Shown here: positions 1-8,146 of the stretch, one piece after another
Numbering within the stretch: the stretch's first letter is position 1
Layout: each line of letters begins with the position of its first letter
Source of the DNA: Desulfovibrionaceae bacterium UBA3823
Lineage (GTDB): Bacteria; Desulfobacterota; Desulfovibrionia; Desulfovibrionales; Desulfovibrionaceae
DNA: 16,025 nt
Assembly: GCA_002369295.1 (NCBI GenBank)
Contig: DFDR01000175.1
Coordinates: 3,814 to 19,838 of the forward strand
Reading direction: 5' to 3'
Notes under the pieces: generated by a model
Seen by the model: only the letters and a program-made list of their open reading frames with translations
The model's database searches: none
What the model was told of the DNA's origin: nothing
Translations under genes and position numbers: made by a program

Positions 1-201
1 TGCATCGAGCCAGTCCTCGACGCCGGAGAGCAGGACGTGCCTGCCGATCTGGTCGAGGTTGGCCACGAGCAGGCCGTGGTAGCGCCTGGCGTTGCAGCCG
101 CAGGCCGTGCTGGAGGCGTAGTCGCCGAGGCCGTTTGCTTCAATCCATTCCGCATGCAGGGCCTCGTGCATGTGCCGGATCGGGGTGGTCAGTTTTGCCA
201 T
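1..201 (-). CDS. Glycogen debranching enzyme-type protein, N-terminal fragment (cut by window edge)
   Basis: Only the first 67 codons are in the window; the gene continues past base 1. The translation begins MAKLTTPIRHMHEALHAEWI and goes on to NGLGDYASST, then CNARRYHGLLVANLD. The pattern E-W-(I/L)-x-x-N-G-L-G-x-Y-A-S-x-T followed by N-x-R-R-Y-H-G-L-L-V is the hallmark of the N-terminal domain of archaeal/bacterial glycogen debranching enzymes (amylo-alpha-1,6-glucosidase family). Those enzymes remove alpha-1,6 branches during cytoplasmic glycogen breakdown. The ATG at 201-199 fits the usual family start a few residues before the motif; no strong ribosome site precedes it, and the frame stays open upstream without a better start. 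It is divergent from the SNF2 gene at 437. The catalytic domain cannot be seen, so the assignment rests on the N-terminal signature only. Confidence 0.8.
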   Translation of the reverse strand, partial: MAKLTTPIRHMHEALHAEWIEANGLGDYASSTACGCNARRYHGLLVANLDQIGRHVLLSGVEDWLDA

Positions 202-436
202 GTCGTTGTCTTGCCGTTGTCTTGTGGGGCGTGGGCCGCCGGAGTCTTGGGTGTGGATGCCGCCGAGGGGCGCGGCGGAGCCAAGCATACCTTGCTTTCC
301 TTCCAAAAAACAGTAAAATTGCAGCCTAGGAAATAACGGACAGGCCCTCCGGCCGGCGGTTGCCAGACAGCATGCGCCGGCGCGGGAGAGCGTTGTCCGC
401 AAGCTGCAAGAAAGCCCCGGGCATGCCCGGGAAAGA
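202..436. other. Divergent intergenic region between debranching enzyme and SNF2 gene
   Basis: This spacer must carry the promoters for both flanking genes. It has an AT-richer centre (about 290-335) with an A-run at 305-310. On the minus strand a weak -10-like TATGCT (around 284-289) precedes the debranching gene, but no convincing -35 partner is seen. In the SNF2 frame a stop at 314-316 limits how far upstream that gene can start. No small gene is supported here. Confidence 0.35.
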
Positions 437-3400
437 GTGCCGCCGTCCTCTCCGGAGTCGTTGCGGCGACTGGAGTTGCGTTTGGCGACAGCATTACCGA
501 CTGCAGGCATGCCTGCGCGCACGGCCCGTGCGGCCCGTCCGGCGCGCGCCGTCCCCACGGCCCGCGCCCAGGCAGGCGAGCCCGTCTTCACCCGCGAGGA
601 GCGGCTTTTTCTGCTGGCAGATGCCCTGATCTGTCCCCTCGACGACAGCGACGGCCTGCTTTTCGAGCTGCTGACAGGCCTCGGCGCCTGTCCCAGAAAG
701 GCGAAAAGCGCCCAGCAGCTGCAGGAGGCGCGCGAGGCGCTGCGCCTCAAGGGGGCGCCGTATCTGACCAGCCGCAATTCCGGCATGGATCCGGCGCGGC
801 GCTTCGAGCTGTGCCTGGAAGGCGTTGCCGATCCGGAGCTCGGCGTCTACCTCGGGCGCTTCTGCATCGACAAGGCCCGCCTCAAGACCACGGACGGCCT
901 GGGGCTGGCGCAGGTGGTCGCGCTCTACCAGAACCGCGAGGAAGTCTTCCGGGAGCGCTGGGCCATGGCTCCGCTGCTCAACGTGCGCATCACGCACGTG
1001 CAGAGCGCCCCGCCGGGCGCGGCATTCTGGACCGCGCTCAGGCCCTTCCTGAAAAGCGCGCTCTTCGCCGACATGGCCACGGCCCTCTACTATGAAAACA
1101 GCCTCAGCGAGGCGCTGGCCGCAGCCTCTGCCGAATGGCGGCAGGGCCACCTGAAGACGCCCCAGGAGCTTGGCGCAGCCCGCTTTGCGCCGGCGCTCGC
1201 CAGCCTCTGCCTCTGGCAGGGCCAGCTGGCGGCCGCCGGATCCACGGCGGCCAGGCTGCGCGCTTCGGGCGCGCCCTTCCACGCCGACGTGGTTGCCGGC
1301 ATGCTGGAGCTCGTCCAGGCAAGCCGCGCGAGCCTCGGCTACTTCAACCAGGCCATCCAGGCCTGGCGGCAGTCCGCCGGATCCACCGGCGTGCACGTCG
1401 GCATGAACATCGGCCTGTGCTGGAATCTTGCGCGGCTTCTCTACGGCAGCACGGAAGACTTCGTTTCCATGCGCCGTGATCTCGCCGTCCTGTGCACCCA
1501 GGAACCGGCAGGCGCCAAGGCCTACAGCTTCGGCAGGCCGGGCTTTCTTGCCCTGCGCGCCCTGGACTGCCTCAACGGCGGCGACCGGGCCGGCGGCGAG
1601 GCCTACCTCAGGGAGGAGATGCCTGGCGACAGAAACTTCCTCTCGGTCCTGCTCTTCCGCGGCGCCAGAATACGCTTCGGCATGGCCGGCAGGAGCGACG
1701 AGGCAGTCCTGCGCGCCTGGCACAGGGCCAGCCGCGGCTTTCCGCTGGTCCAGCGCCTCTTTGCGGATCTGCTCTGCCGGCTCCTGCCGGCCGGGGAGGC
1801 CGCCGGCTTCGAGCGCGGTCCTGCGGATCAGGGCCTGCTCGACTTCGGCGCCCTGGCCTGCGACGGCGATTCCTGGAACCGGCGCCTGTCGGCGCTGGAG
1901 CGGCTCGCCGAGGCCTCCGACGAGGGCTCTGCCGGCGAGGACAGGGACGAGCGCCTTGTCTGGATAGTCGACTGGAGCCTGCGCACCGTCCGGCCCGCCT
2001 CCCAGCGCAGGGCCGCCTTCGGCTGGAGCCGGGCGCGCTTCGTTTCGCCCGCCCTGCTGGCCCGGAGTCCCGAGGCCTACGGCTTTCTGGACATGCAGGA
2101 CGTGCGCATTCTCGAGCAGGCGGCCGGCAGGGACTCAGCCTCCGGCGCGCTCGCGCTGGAGGCGGCCTGCGCGCCCATGGACGGCTGCCCGCGCGTCTAC
2201 GAGGCCGCAGGCCAGGCCCTGTCGCCTCTTGCCGTGCGCCGGGGCAGGCTTTCCTTCCGCCTCAACTCCTACGGCAGGGACATGTGCCGCCTGGCGCTCT
2301 CCGATCCCGCCGTGCCTGATCTGCTTGCAGCCGAGGGCGGGATGGCCCAGGGCGGATGCCTGCTTGTCCGGCGCGGCGCGGAAATCGTCTTCCATCCCCT
2401 GTCGGGGCCGGCGGCCCGGATGATCGCCGTGACCGGCAAGGCCTTCGTCTTTCCCGCAGGCTCCCTGAACAGGGTGCTCTCCCTCGCCAGCCGCCTCGCT
2501 CCGGAAATTCCCGTGGAGGCCGACATCGAGGCAGCCTTCGTGCCCGCCGACGCCACGCCCGTGCTGCAGCTGGAGCAGGTGGACGCAGGCTTTGCCGCCC
2601 AGACGGGCGTGCGTCCCTTCGGCCGTCCGGACACCCCCTTCTATCCGACGGGCGAAGGCGTGCGCGAGCCCTTTGCCATGGGCGTCCAGGATCCGGAGGG
2701 CGGACTTCCCCGGCCCGAACGCACCCGGCGCGACTTTGCCGAGGAGCGGAGCCTGCTGGCGGAGCTGGCCAGGGCCTGCCCCGCCCTCGGGGAGAACCTG
2801 GACGGCCGGCGCTGGTCGAGCTCCCAGCCGGACGACGTGCTGGAGCTGCTGACCCAGCTCGGCTCCTCGAAGCTCGCCTCCAGGGTGGAGTGGCCCAAGG
2901 GCGCGGCCGTCAAGGTGTCGGGCGTGCTCTCGGCCAAAAGCTTCCACGTCAGGATAGAGCAGTCGGACACGGACTGGTTCGGCGTCTCCGGCGAGGTGGA
3001 GATAGGCGAGGACCGCTTTCTCTCCATCCAGGCCTTCCTGCGCTCCCTCAAGGGAAGCCGCTTCGTGGAGCTCGGCGAGGGCGACTACGTTGCCCTGACC
3101 GAAGATCTGCGCCGCAAGCTGACGGGCCTGCAGCTCATGCTCTGCGAGGACGGCCGCTACGGCTTCGGGGTGAATCCGCTGACCCTGAAGAGCCTGGAGC
3201 AGGCCATGGAGGGCATGCAGGTGGACGCCGACGCGGCCTGGACCCTCTCCCGCGAGCGCATGTCGCGGGCCTTTGCCACGAGGATTGCCGTGCCGCGCAG
3301 CCTCAAGGCGGAGCTGCGCGACTACCAGCGCGAGGGCTACGAATGGCTGCAGCGCCTGGCGCTATGGGGCGTGGGCGCCTGCCTTGCGGACGACATGGGC

Positions 3401-4675
3401 CTCGGCAAGACCCTGCAGACCATAGCCTGCATGCTGGGGCGGGCCAAGGAGGGGCCCTGCCTCGTCGTTGCGCCGACCTCGGTGTGCGGCAACTGGGAGG
3501 CGGAAATCGCCCGCTTTGCGCCGAGCCTCAAGACCCTGCGCCTGGGCCAGGCAGGACGCGAAAAGGCCATTGCCGGCATGCGCAAGGGCCAGGTGCTCGT
3601 GGTCGGCTACGGGCTGTTGCCCTTCGTCGACGAGGAGCTGGCCAAGGTGGAGTGGTCCATGCTGGTGCTCGACGAGGCCCAGGCCCTCAAGAACGCCCAG
3701 ACCAGGCGCGCCAAGTCGGCCCGGCTCCTCAGGGCCGGCTTCAAGTGCGCGCTCACCGGCACCCCCATCGAAAACCGCATCGACGATCTCTGGAGCATCT
3801 TCAGCATCGTCAACCCGGGCCTGCTCGGCTCCTGGGAGTCGTTCAAGAAGCGCTGGGGCGGCGCCCAGCCGGGCAGCGCGGCCAGCCGGACCCTCCGCTC
3901 CCTGGTGCGCCCCTTCATCCTGCGCCGGCTCAAGAGCGCCGTGCTCTCGGAGCTGCCGCCGCGAACCGAGCAGACCCTCGTGGTGGAGCCCACCGACGAG
4001 GAGCGGGCCTTCTACGAGGCCGAGCGCCGCAAGGCCGTGGACCGCATCGCCTCCCTGGACGAGGGCCGCAAGCGCTTCGACATCCTGGCCTCGCTCATGA
4101 AGCTCAGGCGCGCCTGCTGCCATCCCGCGCTGGCGGATCCCGACATGGCGGCCCTCGAGAAGACCAGCTCCAAGACGGAGCGCTTCCTCGAGATGGCGCT
4201 GGAGCTCATCGGCGCGGGGCACAAGCTGCTCGCCTTCAGCCAGTTCACAAGCTACCTGCGCATGGTGGAGGAGGCGCTGAAGGAGCGCGGCGTGTCCTGC
4301 CTCTACCTCGACGGATCGACGCCCGAAAAGGAGCGCCGGGCCAGGGTGAAGACCTTCCAGGCCGGCGGGGGCGACGTCTTCCTGCTCTCGCTCAAGGCCG
4401 GCGGCACCGGCATCAACCTGACGGCAGCCGACTACGTCGTGCATCTCGATCCCTGGTGGAACCCCGCCGTCGAGGATCAGGCCTCGGACAGGGCCTACCG
4501 CCTGGGCCAGCAGCGCCCGGTCACCGTCTACCGCCTCGTCATGGCGGGCACCGTGGAGGAGAAGATCCTCGCCATGCACGAGCGCAAGCGCGAGCTGGCG
4601 GCGGACTTTCTCGAGGGCGGCGCCGGCGGCGCCGGCCCCCTCACCGAGCAGGAGCTGCTCGATCTGCTCCAGTAG
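437..4675 (+). CDS. SNF2-family DNA-dependent ATPase/helicase, 1412 residues
   Basis: This is a cytoplasmic Swi2/Snf2-type ATPase. Such enzymes translocate on double-stranded DNA and remodel DNA-bound proteins rather than unwinding strands. Both RecA-like lobes are complete at the C-terminus: Walker A DDMGLGKT (about 985-992), DEAQ box (1079-1082), LTGTP (1106-1110), FSQF (1267-1270), a motif V region SLKAGGTGINL (from 1318), DPWWNP (from 1338), and motif VI with arginines at about 1352 and 1355 in DRAYRLGQ. The roughly 950 residues before the motor are unusually long. Parts (about 230-400) look helical and TPR-like, but I cannot name a domain; the region just before the motor resembles bacterial SNF2-associated segments. 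Start: the GTG at 437 has only a weak, too-close purine run; the ATG at 509 is an alternative, and an upstream stop at 314 bounds the choice. No restriction, methylase or phage-defence partner lies nearby, so its job is open. Confidence 0.88.
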   Translation: MPPSSPESLRRLELRLATALPTAGMPARTARAARPARAVPTARAQAGEPVFTREERLFLLADALICPLDDSDGLLFELLTGLGACPRKAKSAQQLQEAREALRLKGAPYLTSRNSGMDPARRFELCLEGVADPELGVYLGRFCIDKARLKTTDGLGLAQVVALYQNREEVFRERWAMAPLLNVRITHVQSAPPGAAFWTALRPFLKSALFADMATALYYENSLSEALAAASAEWRQGHLKTPQELGAARFAPALASLCLWQGQLAAAGSTAARLRASGAPFHADVVAGMLELVQASRASLGYFNQAIQAWRQSAGSTGVHVGMNIGLCWNLARLLYGSTEDFVSMRRDLAVLCTQEPAGAKAYSFGRPGFLALRALDCLNGGDRAGGEAYLREEMPGDRNFLSVLLFRGARIRFGMAGRSDEAVLRAWHRASRGFPLVQRLFADLLCRLLPAGEAAGFERGPADQGLLDFGALACDGDSWNRRLSALERLAEASDEGSAGEDRDERLVWIVDWSLRTVRPASQRRAAFGWSRARFVSPALLARSPEAYGFLDMQDVRILEQAAGRDSASGALALEAACAPMDGCPRVYEAAGQALSPLAVRRGRLSFRLNSYGRDMCRLALSDPAVPDLLAAEGGMAQGGCLLVRRGAEIVFHPLSGPAARMIAVTGKAFVFPAGSLNRVLSLASRLAPEIPVEADIEAAFVPADATPVLQLEQVDAGFAAQTGVRPFGRPDTPFYPTGEGVREPFAMGVQDPEGGLPRPERTRRDFAEERSLLAELARACPALGENLDGRRWSSSQPDDVLELLTQLGSSKLASRVEWPKGAAVKVSGVLSAKSFHVRIEQSDTDWFGVSGEVEIGEDRFLSIQAFLRSLKGSRFVELGEGDYVALTEDLRRKLTGLQLMLCEDGRYGFGVNPLTLKSLEQAMEGMQVDADAAWTLSRERMSRAFATRIAVPRSLKAELRDYQREGYEWLQRLALWGVGACLADDMGLGKTLQTIACMLGRAKEGPCLVVAPTSVCGNWEAEIARFAPSLKTLRLGQAGREKAIAGMRKGQVLVVGYGLLPFVDEELAKVEWSMLVLDEAQALKNAQTRRAKSARLLRAGFKCALTGTPIENRIDDLWSIFSIVNPGLLGSWESFKKRWGGAQPGSAASRTLRSLVRPFILRRLKSAVLSELPPRTEQTLVVEPTDEERAFYEAERRKAVDRIASLDEGRKRFDILASLMKLRRACCHPALADPDMAALEKTSSKTERFLEMALELIGAGHKLLAFSQFTSYLRMVEEALKERGVSCLYLDGSTPEKERRARVKTFQAGGGDVFLLSLKAGGTGINLTAADYVVHLDPWWNPAVEDQASDRAYRLGQQRPVTVYRLVMAGTVEEKILAMHERKRELAADFLEGGAGGAGPLTEQELLDLLQ

Positions 4676-4748
4676 ACCTGGCGAAGGCGCCGGCGCACAG
4701 GGAGGCACGCTGCCCGCATGTTGACGGGGGAGGTGAAAGCTACTAAAC

Positions 4749-4762
4749 GGAACACGCATTGC
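4749..4762 (+). promoter_or_regulatory. Candidate sigma-54 (-24/-12) promoter of the YeiH-family transporter
   Basis: The sequence is GG-AACACGCATT-GC: a GG and a GC separated by exactly 10 bases, with TTGC at the -12 element and G-G-x-A-C at the -24 element. This matches the core of the sigma-54 consensus TGGCAC-N5-TTGC. Transcription would begin around 4773, just ahead of the strong ribosome site, leaving a leader of about 25 bases. A sigma-54 activator gene lies two genes downstream (7082-8146), which supports the call. No upstream activator site was identified. A poorer GG-N10-GC match lies at 4704-4717. Confidence 0.5.
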
Positions 4763-4781
4763 CTTTTTTTCAAGGAGTTCT

Positions 4782-4788
4782 AAGGAGG
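4782..4788 (+). promoter_or_regulatory. Strong ribosome binding site deciding the transporter start
   Basis: AAGGAGG lies 9 bases before the ATG at 4798. It rules out the in-frame TTG at 4759, which has no such site and would also overlap the candidate promoter. Confidence 0.85.
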
Positions 4789-4797
4789 AAAAAGAGG

Positions 4798-6525
4798 ATG
4801 TCTCAGAACGGTTCAGAGATTGTGGTCGACCGCGCGAAATCGTCGTGGTCGGACCTGTGGAAAAAAGAGGACTACTGGGCCATATGGCTCGGCTTTCTCA
4901 TTCTGGGCCTCGCGCTCTGCGTCGTCATGAGCGGCAGGCCGAACCTGGACAAGGAAAGCCTTCCGCTCCTGCAGACCATCGCGGCCGAGAAGCAGAAACC
5001 CATCAAAACCATTGAATTCTATCAGGCCAAGGCCAGTCTGAAAAAGGTGCAGGGCAAGAACCTGCCCCTGCTGAAGCAGATGCTCGGCTACCTCAAGACT
5101 CCTGGCGCCTGGCATGCCAACCCCCTGGACTCCCTTGCCATGAGCAAGGAGCAGGCTGATGCGGCCAACGCCGCGGTCAAGCCCAAGGTCGAGGCAGCCA
5201 AGGAAGCCGAAGCCCAGGCGCTCGAGCTCGCCAAGACGGCCCAGGCCGCTGCCGCCGACGCCCAGTACGCCGACCAGGCCCTCAACGACGCCGCCACGGC
5301 GGCCATCGGCACCTGGCAGAAGGCCGTCGGCGAAACGGCCAAGATTTCCAAGAAGCTGAAGAAGCCTTTCAACATCTACGGCTCCCTCGCCGTGCTCGGC
5401 CTCGGCCTCGGCGTGCTCGTGACCTTCGGCGCCTGCTTCATGGGCTACAATCCCGTGAAGTTCTTCCTCGGCTTCCTCGGCGTCTACGTGGTCTGCGTCA
5501 TTGCGCAGATCCTCGGCAAGCAGGACGTGATGAAGGGCTGGGGCCTCAACGCCGAAATCTGGTCCATCGTCATCGGCATGCTCGTCGCCAACACCGTGGG
5601 CAGCCCCAAGTGGCTCAAGTACAGCGCCCAGGTCGAGTACTTCATCAAGACCGGCCTCGTGCTCCTCGGCGCCGACGTGCTCATCTACAAGCTGATGGCC
5701 ATCGGCATCCCCGGCATCTTCGTTGCCTGGGTCGTCACCCCCATCGTCCTGGTGTGCACCTACATCTTCGGCCAGAAGCTGCTGAAGATCGAATCCCCGA
5801 CCCTCAACATCGTCATTTCCGCCGACATGTCCGTGTGCGGCACCTCCGCGGCCATCGCAACGGCAGCCGCGGCCCAGGCCAAGAAGGAGGAGCTCACCCT
5901 CTCCATCGGCCTCTCCCTGACCTTCACGGCCATCATGATGGTGGTTATCCCGGCCATCATCAAGGCCTGCGGCATGCCTGAGATCCTCGGCGGCGCCTGG
6001 ATAGGCGGCACCATCGACGCCACCGGCGCCGTGGCCGCTGCCGGCGCCTTCGTCGGCCCCAAGGCCATGCAGGTGGCGGCCACCGTCAAGATGATCCAGA
6101 ACGTCCTCATCGGCGTGACGGCCTTCTTCGTGGCCATCTACTTCACGACCAAGGTCCACAAGCAGGAAGGCGAGAAGGTCGGCGCCATGGAAATCTGGCA
6201 CCGCTTCCCCAAGTTTGTGCTCGGCTTCCTCGGCGTCTCCATCATCTGCTCCATCATCTGCTCCAGCCTTGGCGCCGACCAGGCCACCATTCTCATTGAG
6301 AACGGCACCAACCAGATCGGCAAGTCCTTCCGCGGCTGGTTCTTCGCCCTGGCCTTCGTGGCTATCGGCCTGACCACCAACTTCCGCGAGCTCAAGGGCT
6401 ATCTCAAGGGCGGCAAGCCCATCATCCTGTACGTCTGCGGCCAGACCTTCAACCTGCTGCTGACCCTCGCCATGGCGTACCTGATGTTCTACAAGGTCTT
6501 CCCGGAAATCACCGCGAAGATCTAG
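4798..6525 (+). CDS. YeiH/UPF0324-family putative sulfate exporter with large soluble insert, 575 residues
   Basis: This is an inner-membrane transporter of the YeiH family, annotated in other genomes as putative sulfate exporters; the true substrate is not proven. Family signatures are clear: CGTSAAIA at 347-354, [14 protein letters not shown] at 403-416, and [13 protein letters not shown] at 524-536, within about ten hydrophobic segments from residue 193 to the end. The N-terminus is unusual. A first membrane segment at about 26-44 is followed by about 145 hydrophilic residues (45-190), with an alanine-rich, Lys/Glu/Gln-containing helix at about 117-183 that is likely a coiled coil. Typical family members are about 340-350 residues without this insert. 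The gene is preceded by a sigma-54 promoter candidate and a strong AAGGAGG, and followed by a stable hairpin. The neighbouring sigma-54 activator suggests induction on demand. In a sulfur-metabolising anaerobe, export of sulfate, sulfite or another sulfonate-derived anion would make sense (inference). Confidence 0.88.
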   Translation: MSQNGSEIVVDRAKSSWSDLWKKEDYWAIWLGFLILGLALCVVMSGRPNLDKESLPLLQTIAAEKQKPIKTIEFYQAKASLKKVQGKNLPLLKQMLGYLKTPGAWHANPLDSLAMSKEQADAANAAVKPKVEAAKEAEAQALELAKTAQAAAADAQYADQALNDAATAAIGTWQKAVGETAKISKKLKKPFNIYGSLAVLGLGLGVLVTFGACFMGYNPVKFFLGFLGVYVVCVIAQILGKQDVMKGWGLNAEIWSIVIGMLVANTVGSPKWLKYSAQVEYFIKTGLVLLGADVLIYKLMAIGIPGIFVAWVVTPIVLVCTYIFGQKLLKIESPTLNIVISADMSVCGTSAAIATAAAAQAKKEELTLSIGLSLTFTAIMMVVIPAIIKACGMPEILGGAWIGGTIDATGAVAAAGAFVGPKAMQVAATVKMIQNVLIGVTAFFVAIYFTTKVHKQEGEKVGAMEIWHRFPKFVLGFLGVSIICSIICSSLGADQATILIENGTNQIGKSFRGWFFALAFVAIGLTTNFRELKGYLKGGKPIILYVCGQTFNLLLTLAMAYLMFYKVFPEITAKI

Positions 6526-6544
6526 CTTCCACCAAGCCAATGGC

Positions 6545-6583
6545 GCGCCGCGGCCTTCCCCTGTCCGGGGAGCGCCGCGGCGC
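6545..6583 (+). terminator. Hairpin after the transporter gene, likely terminator or attenuator
   Basis: A 10-bp GC-only stem pairs 6545-6554 with 6574-6583. After a one-base mismatch it continues with six more pairs (6556-6561 with 6567-6572, one of them G-U), leaving a 5-base loop. The 3' tail TTTCCTT is only moderately U-rich, so termination may be partial and allow readthrough into the 88-residue gene. Confidence 0.6.
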
Positions 6584-6590
6584 TTTCCTT

Positions 6591-6638
6591 CCAGTTCGTT
6601 TCCGCACCAGTTCATTTCCGCGCAAGTTCATTTCCGCG
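6591..6638 (+). repeat. Three 16-bp tandem repeats upstream of the 88-residue gene
   Basis: Units are 6591-6606, 6607-6622 and 6623-6638. They read CCAGTTCGTTTCCGCA, CCAGTTCATTTCCGCG and CAAGTTCATTTCCGCG, and differ from one another at one to three positions. They lie between the transporter hairpin and the ribosome site of the next gene, within its leader. Confidence 0.85.
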
Positions 6639-6653
6639 CAAGGAAGGCACAGC

Positions 6654-6920
6654 ATGCAGAACGCGAAGACAGTCCGGTGGCTCGCGCTGGCCGGGCTGAC
6701 GGCCGGGGCCTACGTCTTCTTCAACTTCGTTTCGCCCTGCCTCTTCAGCCTCTTTCCGGCCTGGCAGCGCTTCGTCGACGTGCAGGACGAGATAGGCGTC
6801 GCCAGCGGCGCCCTCTACTACACCGATGTCGCGGTGACCCAGGACGCCGAGGCGCATGTCCGGGAAGCCGTCAGGCTCGGCATGGAGGAGCGGGCGCGCA
6901 GGCAGGCCAGGGGCGAATAG
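6654..6920 (+). CDS. Small single-span membrane protein of unknown function, 88 residues
   Basis: I do not recognise the family. The ATG at 6654 follows AAGGAAGG at 6640-6647 with a 6-base spacing, which favours it over the longer in-frame start at 6540 that would translate through the repeats and the hairpin. Residues about 8-33 ([20 protein letters not shown]) form one hydrophobic helix after a short basic N-terminus. A hydrophilic tail of about 50 residues follows, ending Arg-rich ([12 protein letters not shown]). The protein lies between a membrane transporter and a sigma-54 activator that lacks its own sensory domain. It could therefore be a transporter accessory subunit or a membrane partner of the regulator; both ideas are inference from position. 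Strong third-position G/C supports real coding. Confidence 0.7.
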   Translation: MQNAKTVRWLALAGLTAGAYVFFNFVSPCLFSLFPAWQRFVDVQDEIGVASGALYYTDVAVTQDAEAHVREAVRLGMEERARRQARGE

Positions 6921-6998
6921 CCTCAGGCCGCGAAGCGGCTCCCGCAGGCCGCAGGCGTTGCCAGCGCCGCCGAAGTGCTGTAGGAACAGCGTTTGAAG

Positions 6999-7031
6999 AC
7001 GCCGTATTGTCTTGCACCGACAGTACGGCGT
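6999..7031 (+). promoter_or_regulatory. 13-bp inverted repeat between the small membrane gene and the sigma-54 activator
   Basis: ACGCCGTATTGTC (6999-7011) pairs with GACAGTACGGCGT (7019-7031) through one G-U pair, with a 7-base loop TTGCACC. The downstream tail TCTTCG is only weakly U-rich. It could be a terminator/attenuator for the preceding gene or a dimeric operator in front of the activator gene. No second copy of the motif was seen elsewhere in the window. Confidence 0.5.
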
Positions 7032-7081
7032 TCTTCGTCGAAGCCGGCAGACAGGCCGGCCATCAGCGCGGCGAGGCTGGC

Positions 7082-8146
7082 ATGGAGCGCGAACGAAAAG
7101 AGATCATCGGCAGGGGAACCACTCTCAGGGGAGTTTTCCGCATCGTGGAGAAGGTCGCCCCCACGGACAGCACGGTGCTCGTCACGGGCGAATCCGGCAC
7201 GGGCAAGGAGCTGATCGTGCGCTGCCTGCACGAGGCAAGCCCGCGGGCCGGCAAGCCCTTCGTGGCCGTCAACTGCGGCGCCATTCCCCGCGATCTGCTG
7301 GAGTCCGAGCTCTTCGGCTATGAGAAGGGCGCCTTCACGGGGGCCGTGACCGCCAGGGCAGGCCGCTTCGAGCTGGCCCAGGGCGGCACCATCTTCCTTG
7401 ACGAAATCGGCGAGATGGATCCCGCCCTGCAGGTGAAGCTTCTGCGCGTCCTCCAGGAAAAGGAGGTCGAGCACGTGGGCGGCTCAGGCCCGCACAGCGT
7501 GGACGTGCGCGTGGTGGCCGCCACCAACCGGGACCTCGAAGCTGAGGTGGAGGCCGGACGCTTCCGCGAGGACCTCTTCTACCGCCTCAACGTCATTCCC
7601 ATCCAGCTGCCGGCGCTGCGCGAGCGCCGGGGCGACGTGCCCCTGCTGGCCCAGGCCTTTCTGCGGCGCTTCTGCCAGCTTCGCGGACGCGGAGAAATGC
7701 GGCTGGCGCCGGAAGCGCGTGCCGTGCTCGAGGCCTATCCCTGGCCCGGCAACGTCCGCGAGCTGGAAAACTGCATGGAGCGCGTCAGCATCCTCGCCGA
7801 GGGCGACTCCCTCGAGGCCGGGGACCTGCCGGCCAAGATACGCAAGGCTGCCGCCGGCACCCTGGGCTGCGCGTCCGCGGGGGGGCTCGAAGCTGAAGAT
7901 AGCGCCGGCTCTAGCGCCGGCTCTGGCGCTGCCACAGGCCCGGCAGACGCCTTCCGCTGGCCCGAGCTGGCCGATTTGGAGCGCCTCGGCATGGGGCTCA
8001 GGGACTTTCTCGCAGCCTGCGAGGACAGGCTCGTCGAGGAGGCGCTGGCCTCTTCGCAGAACCAGCACGCCGTGGCAGCCCGCCTGCTCGGCGTCAAGCG
8101 CACAACCCTCATCGAGAAGCTGCGCCGCAAGGGCAGGATGGACTAG
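7082..8146 (+). CDS. Sigma-54-dependent transcriptional activator lacking a sensory domain, 354 residues
   Basis: This is a bacterial enhancer-binding protein that uses ATP to open sigma-54 promoters. The AAA+ domain starts almost at once (IIGRG at 8-12). Walker A is GESGTGKE (36-43), the sigma-54 contact loop is an intact GAFTGA (83-88), Walker B is TIFLDE (103-108), followed by LLRVLQE and the [12 protein letters not shown] stretch. The C-terminal Fis-type helix-turn-helix is at about 320-350 ([20 protein letters not shown]). There is no receiver, PAS or GAF domain, so the architecture is like PspF, whose activity is set by a partner protein. ATG 7082 is preceded by GAGG; the frame is open further upstream, but that stretch lacks domain-like sequence. 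A low-complexity Ala/Gly/Ser linker (about 262-290) joins the AAA+ and DNA-binding domains. The likely target is the transporter promoter at 4749-4762 (inference). Confidence 0.93.
   Translation: MERERKEIIGRGTTLRGVFRIVEKVAPTDSTVLVTGESGTGKELIVRCLHEASPRAGKPFVAVNCGAIPRDLLESELFGYEKGAFTGAVTARAGRFELAQGGTIFLDEIGEMDPALQVKLLRVLQEKEVEHVGGSGPHSVDVRVVAATNRDLEAEVEAGRFREDLFYRLNVIPIQLPALRERRGDVPLLAQAFLRRFCQLRGRGEMRLAPEARAVLEAYPWPGNVRELENCMERVSILAEGDSLEAGDLPAKIRKAAAGTLGCASAGGLEAEDSAGSSAGSGAATGPADAFRWPELADLERLGMGLRDFLAACEDRLVEEALASSQNQHAVAARLLGVKRTTLIEKLRRKGRMD
7901..7924 (+). repeat. 12-bp in-frame duplication in the activator linker
   Basis: AGCGCCGGCTCT occurs twice in direct succession (7901-7912 and 7913-7924), with a degenerate continuation GGCGCT. 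It encodes the repeated Ser-Ala-Gly-Ser part of the flexible linker, so length changes here would stay in frame. Confidence 0.8.

Noticed and set aside
494..1723. 409-codon minus-strand open frame inside the SNF2 gene
   Set aside because: Antisense shadow of a high-GC coding region; no domain, and the plus-strand gene continues into unmistakable helicase motifs.
4704..4717. Second GG-N10-GC sigma-54-like site upstream of the transporter
   Set aside because: The -24 half is good (AGGCACG), but the -12 half lacks TT, and the site at 4749-4762 is better and closer to the start.
3362..4759. 465-codon minus-strand open frame opposite the SNF2 motor
   Set aside because: It lies exactly opposite conserved ATPase motifs and has no recognisable domain of its own.
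4813..6615. 600-codon minus-strand open frame opposite the transporter
   Set aside because: His/Asp/Glu/Gly-rich translation typical of the complement of a membrane-protein gene.
6591..6638. CRISPR-like array
   Set aside because: The repeats are contiguous with no spacers and only three copies; this is a simple tandem repeat.
6969..6982. GGAACAGCGTTTGA upstream of the activator as a sigma-54 promoter
   Set aside because: It resembles the transporter promoter, but GC at -12 is replaced by GA, and that GC is nearly invariant.
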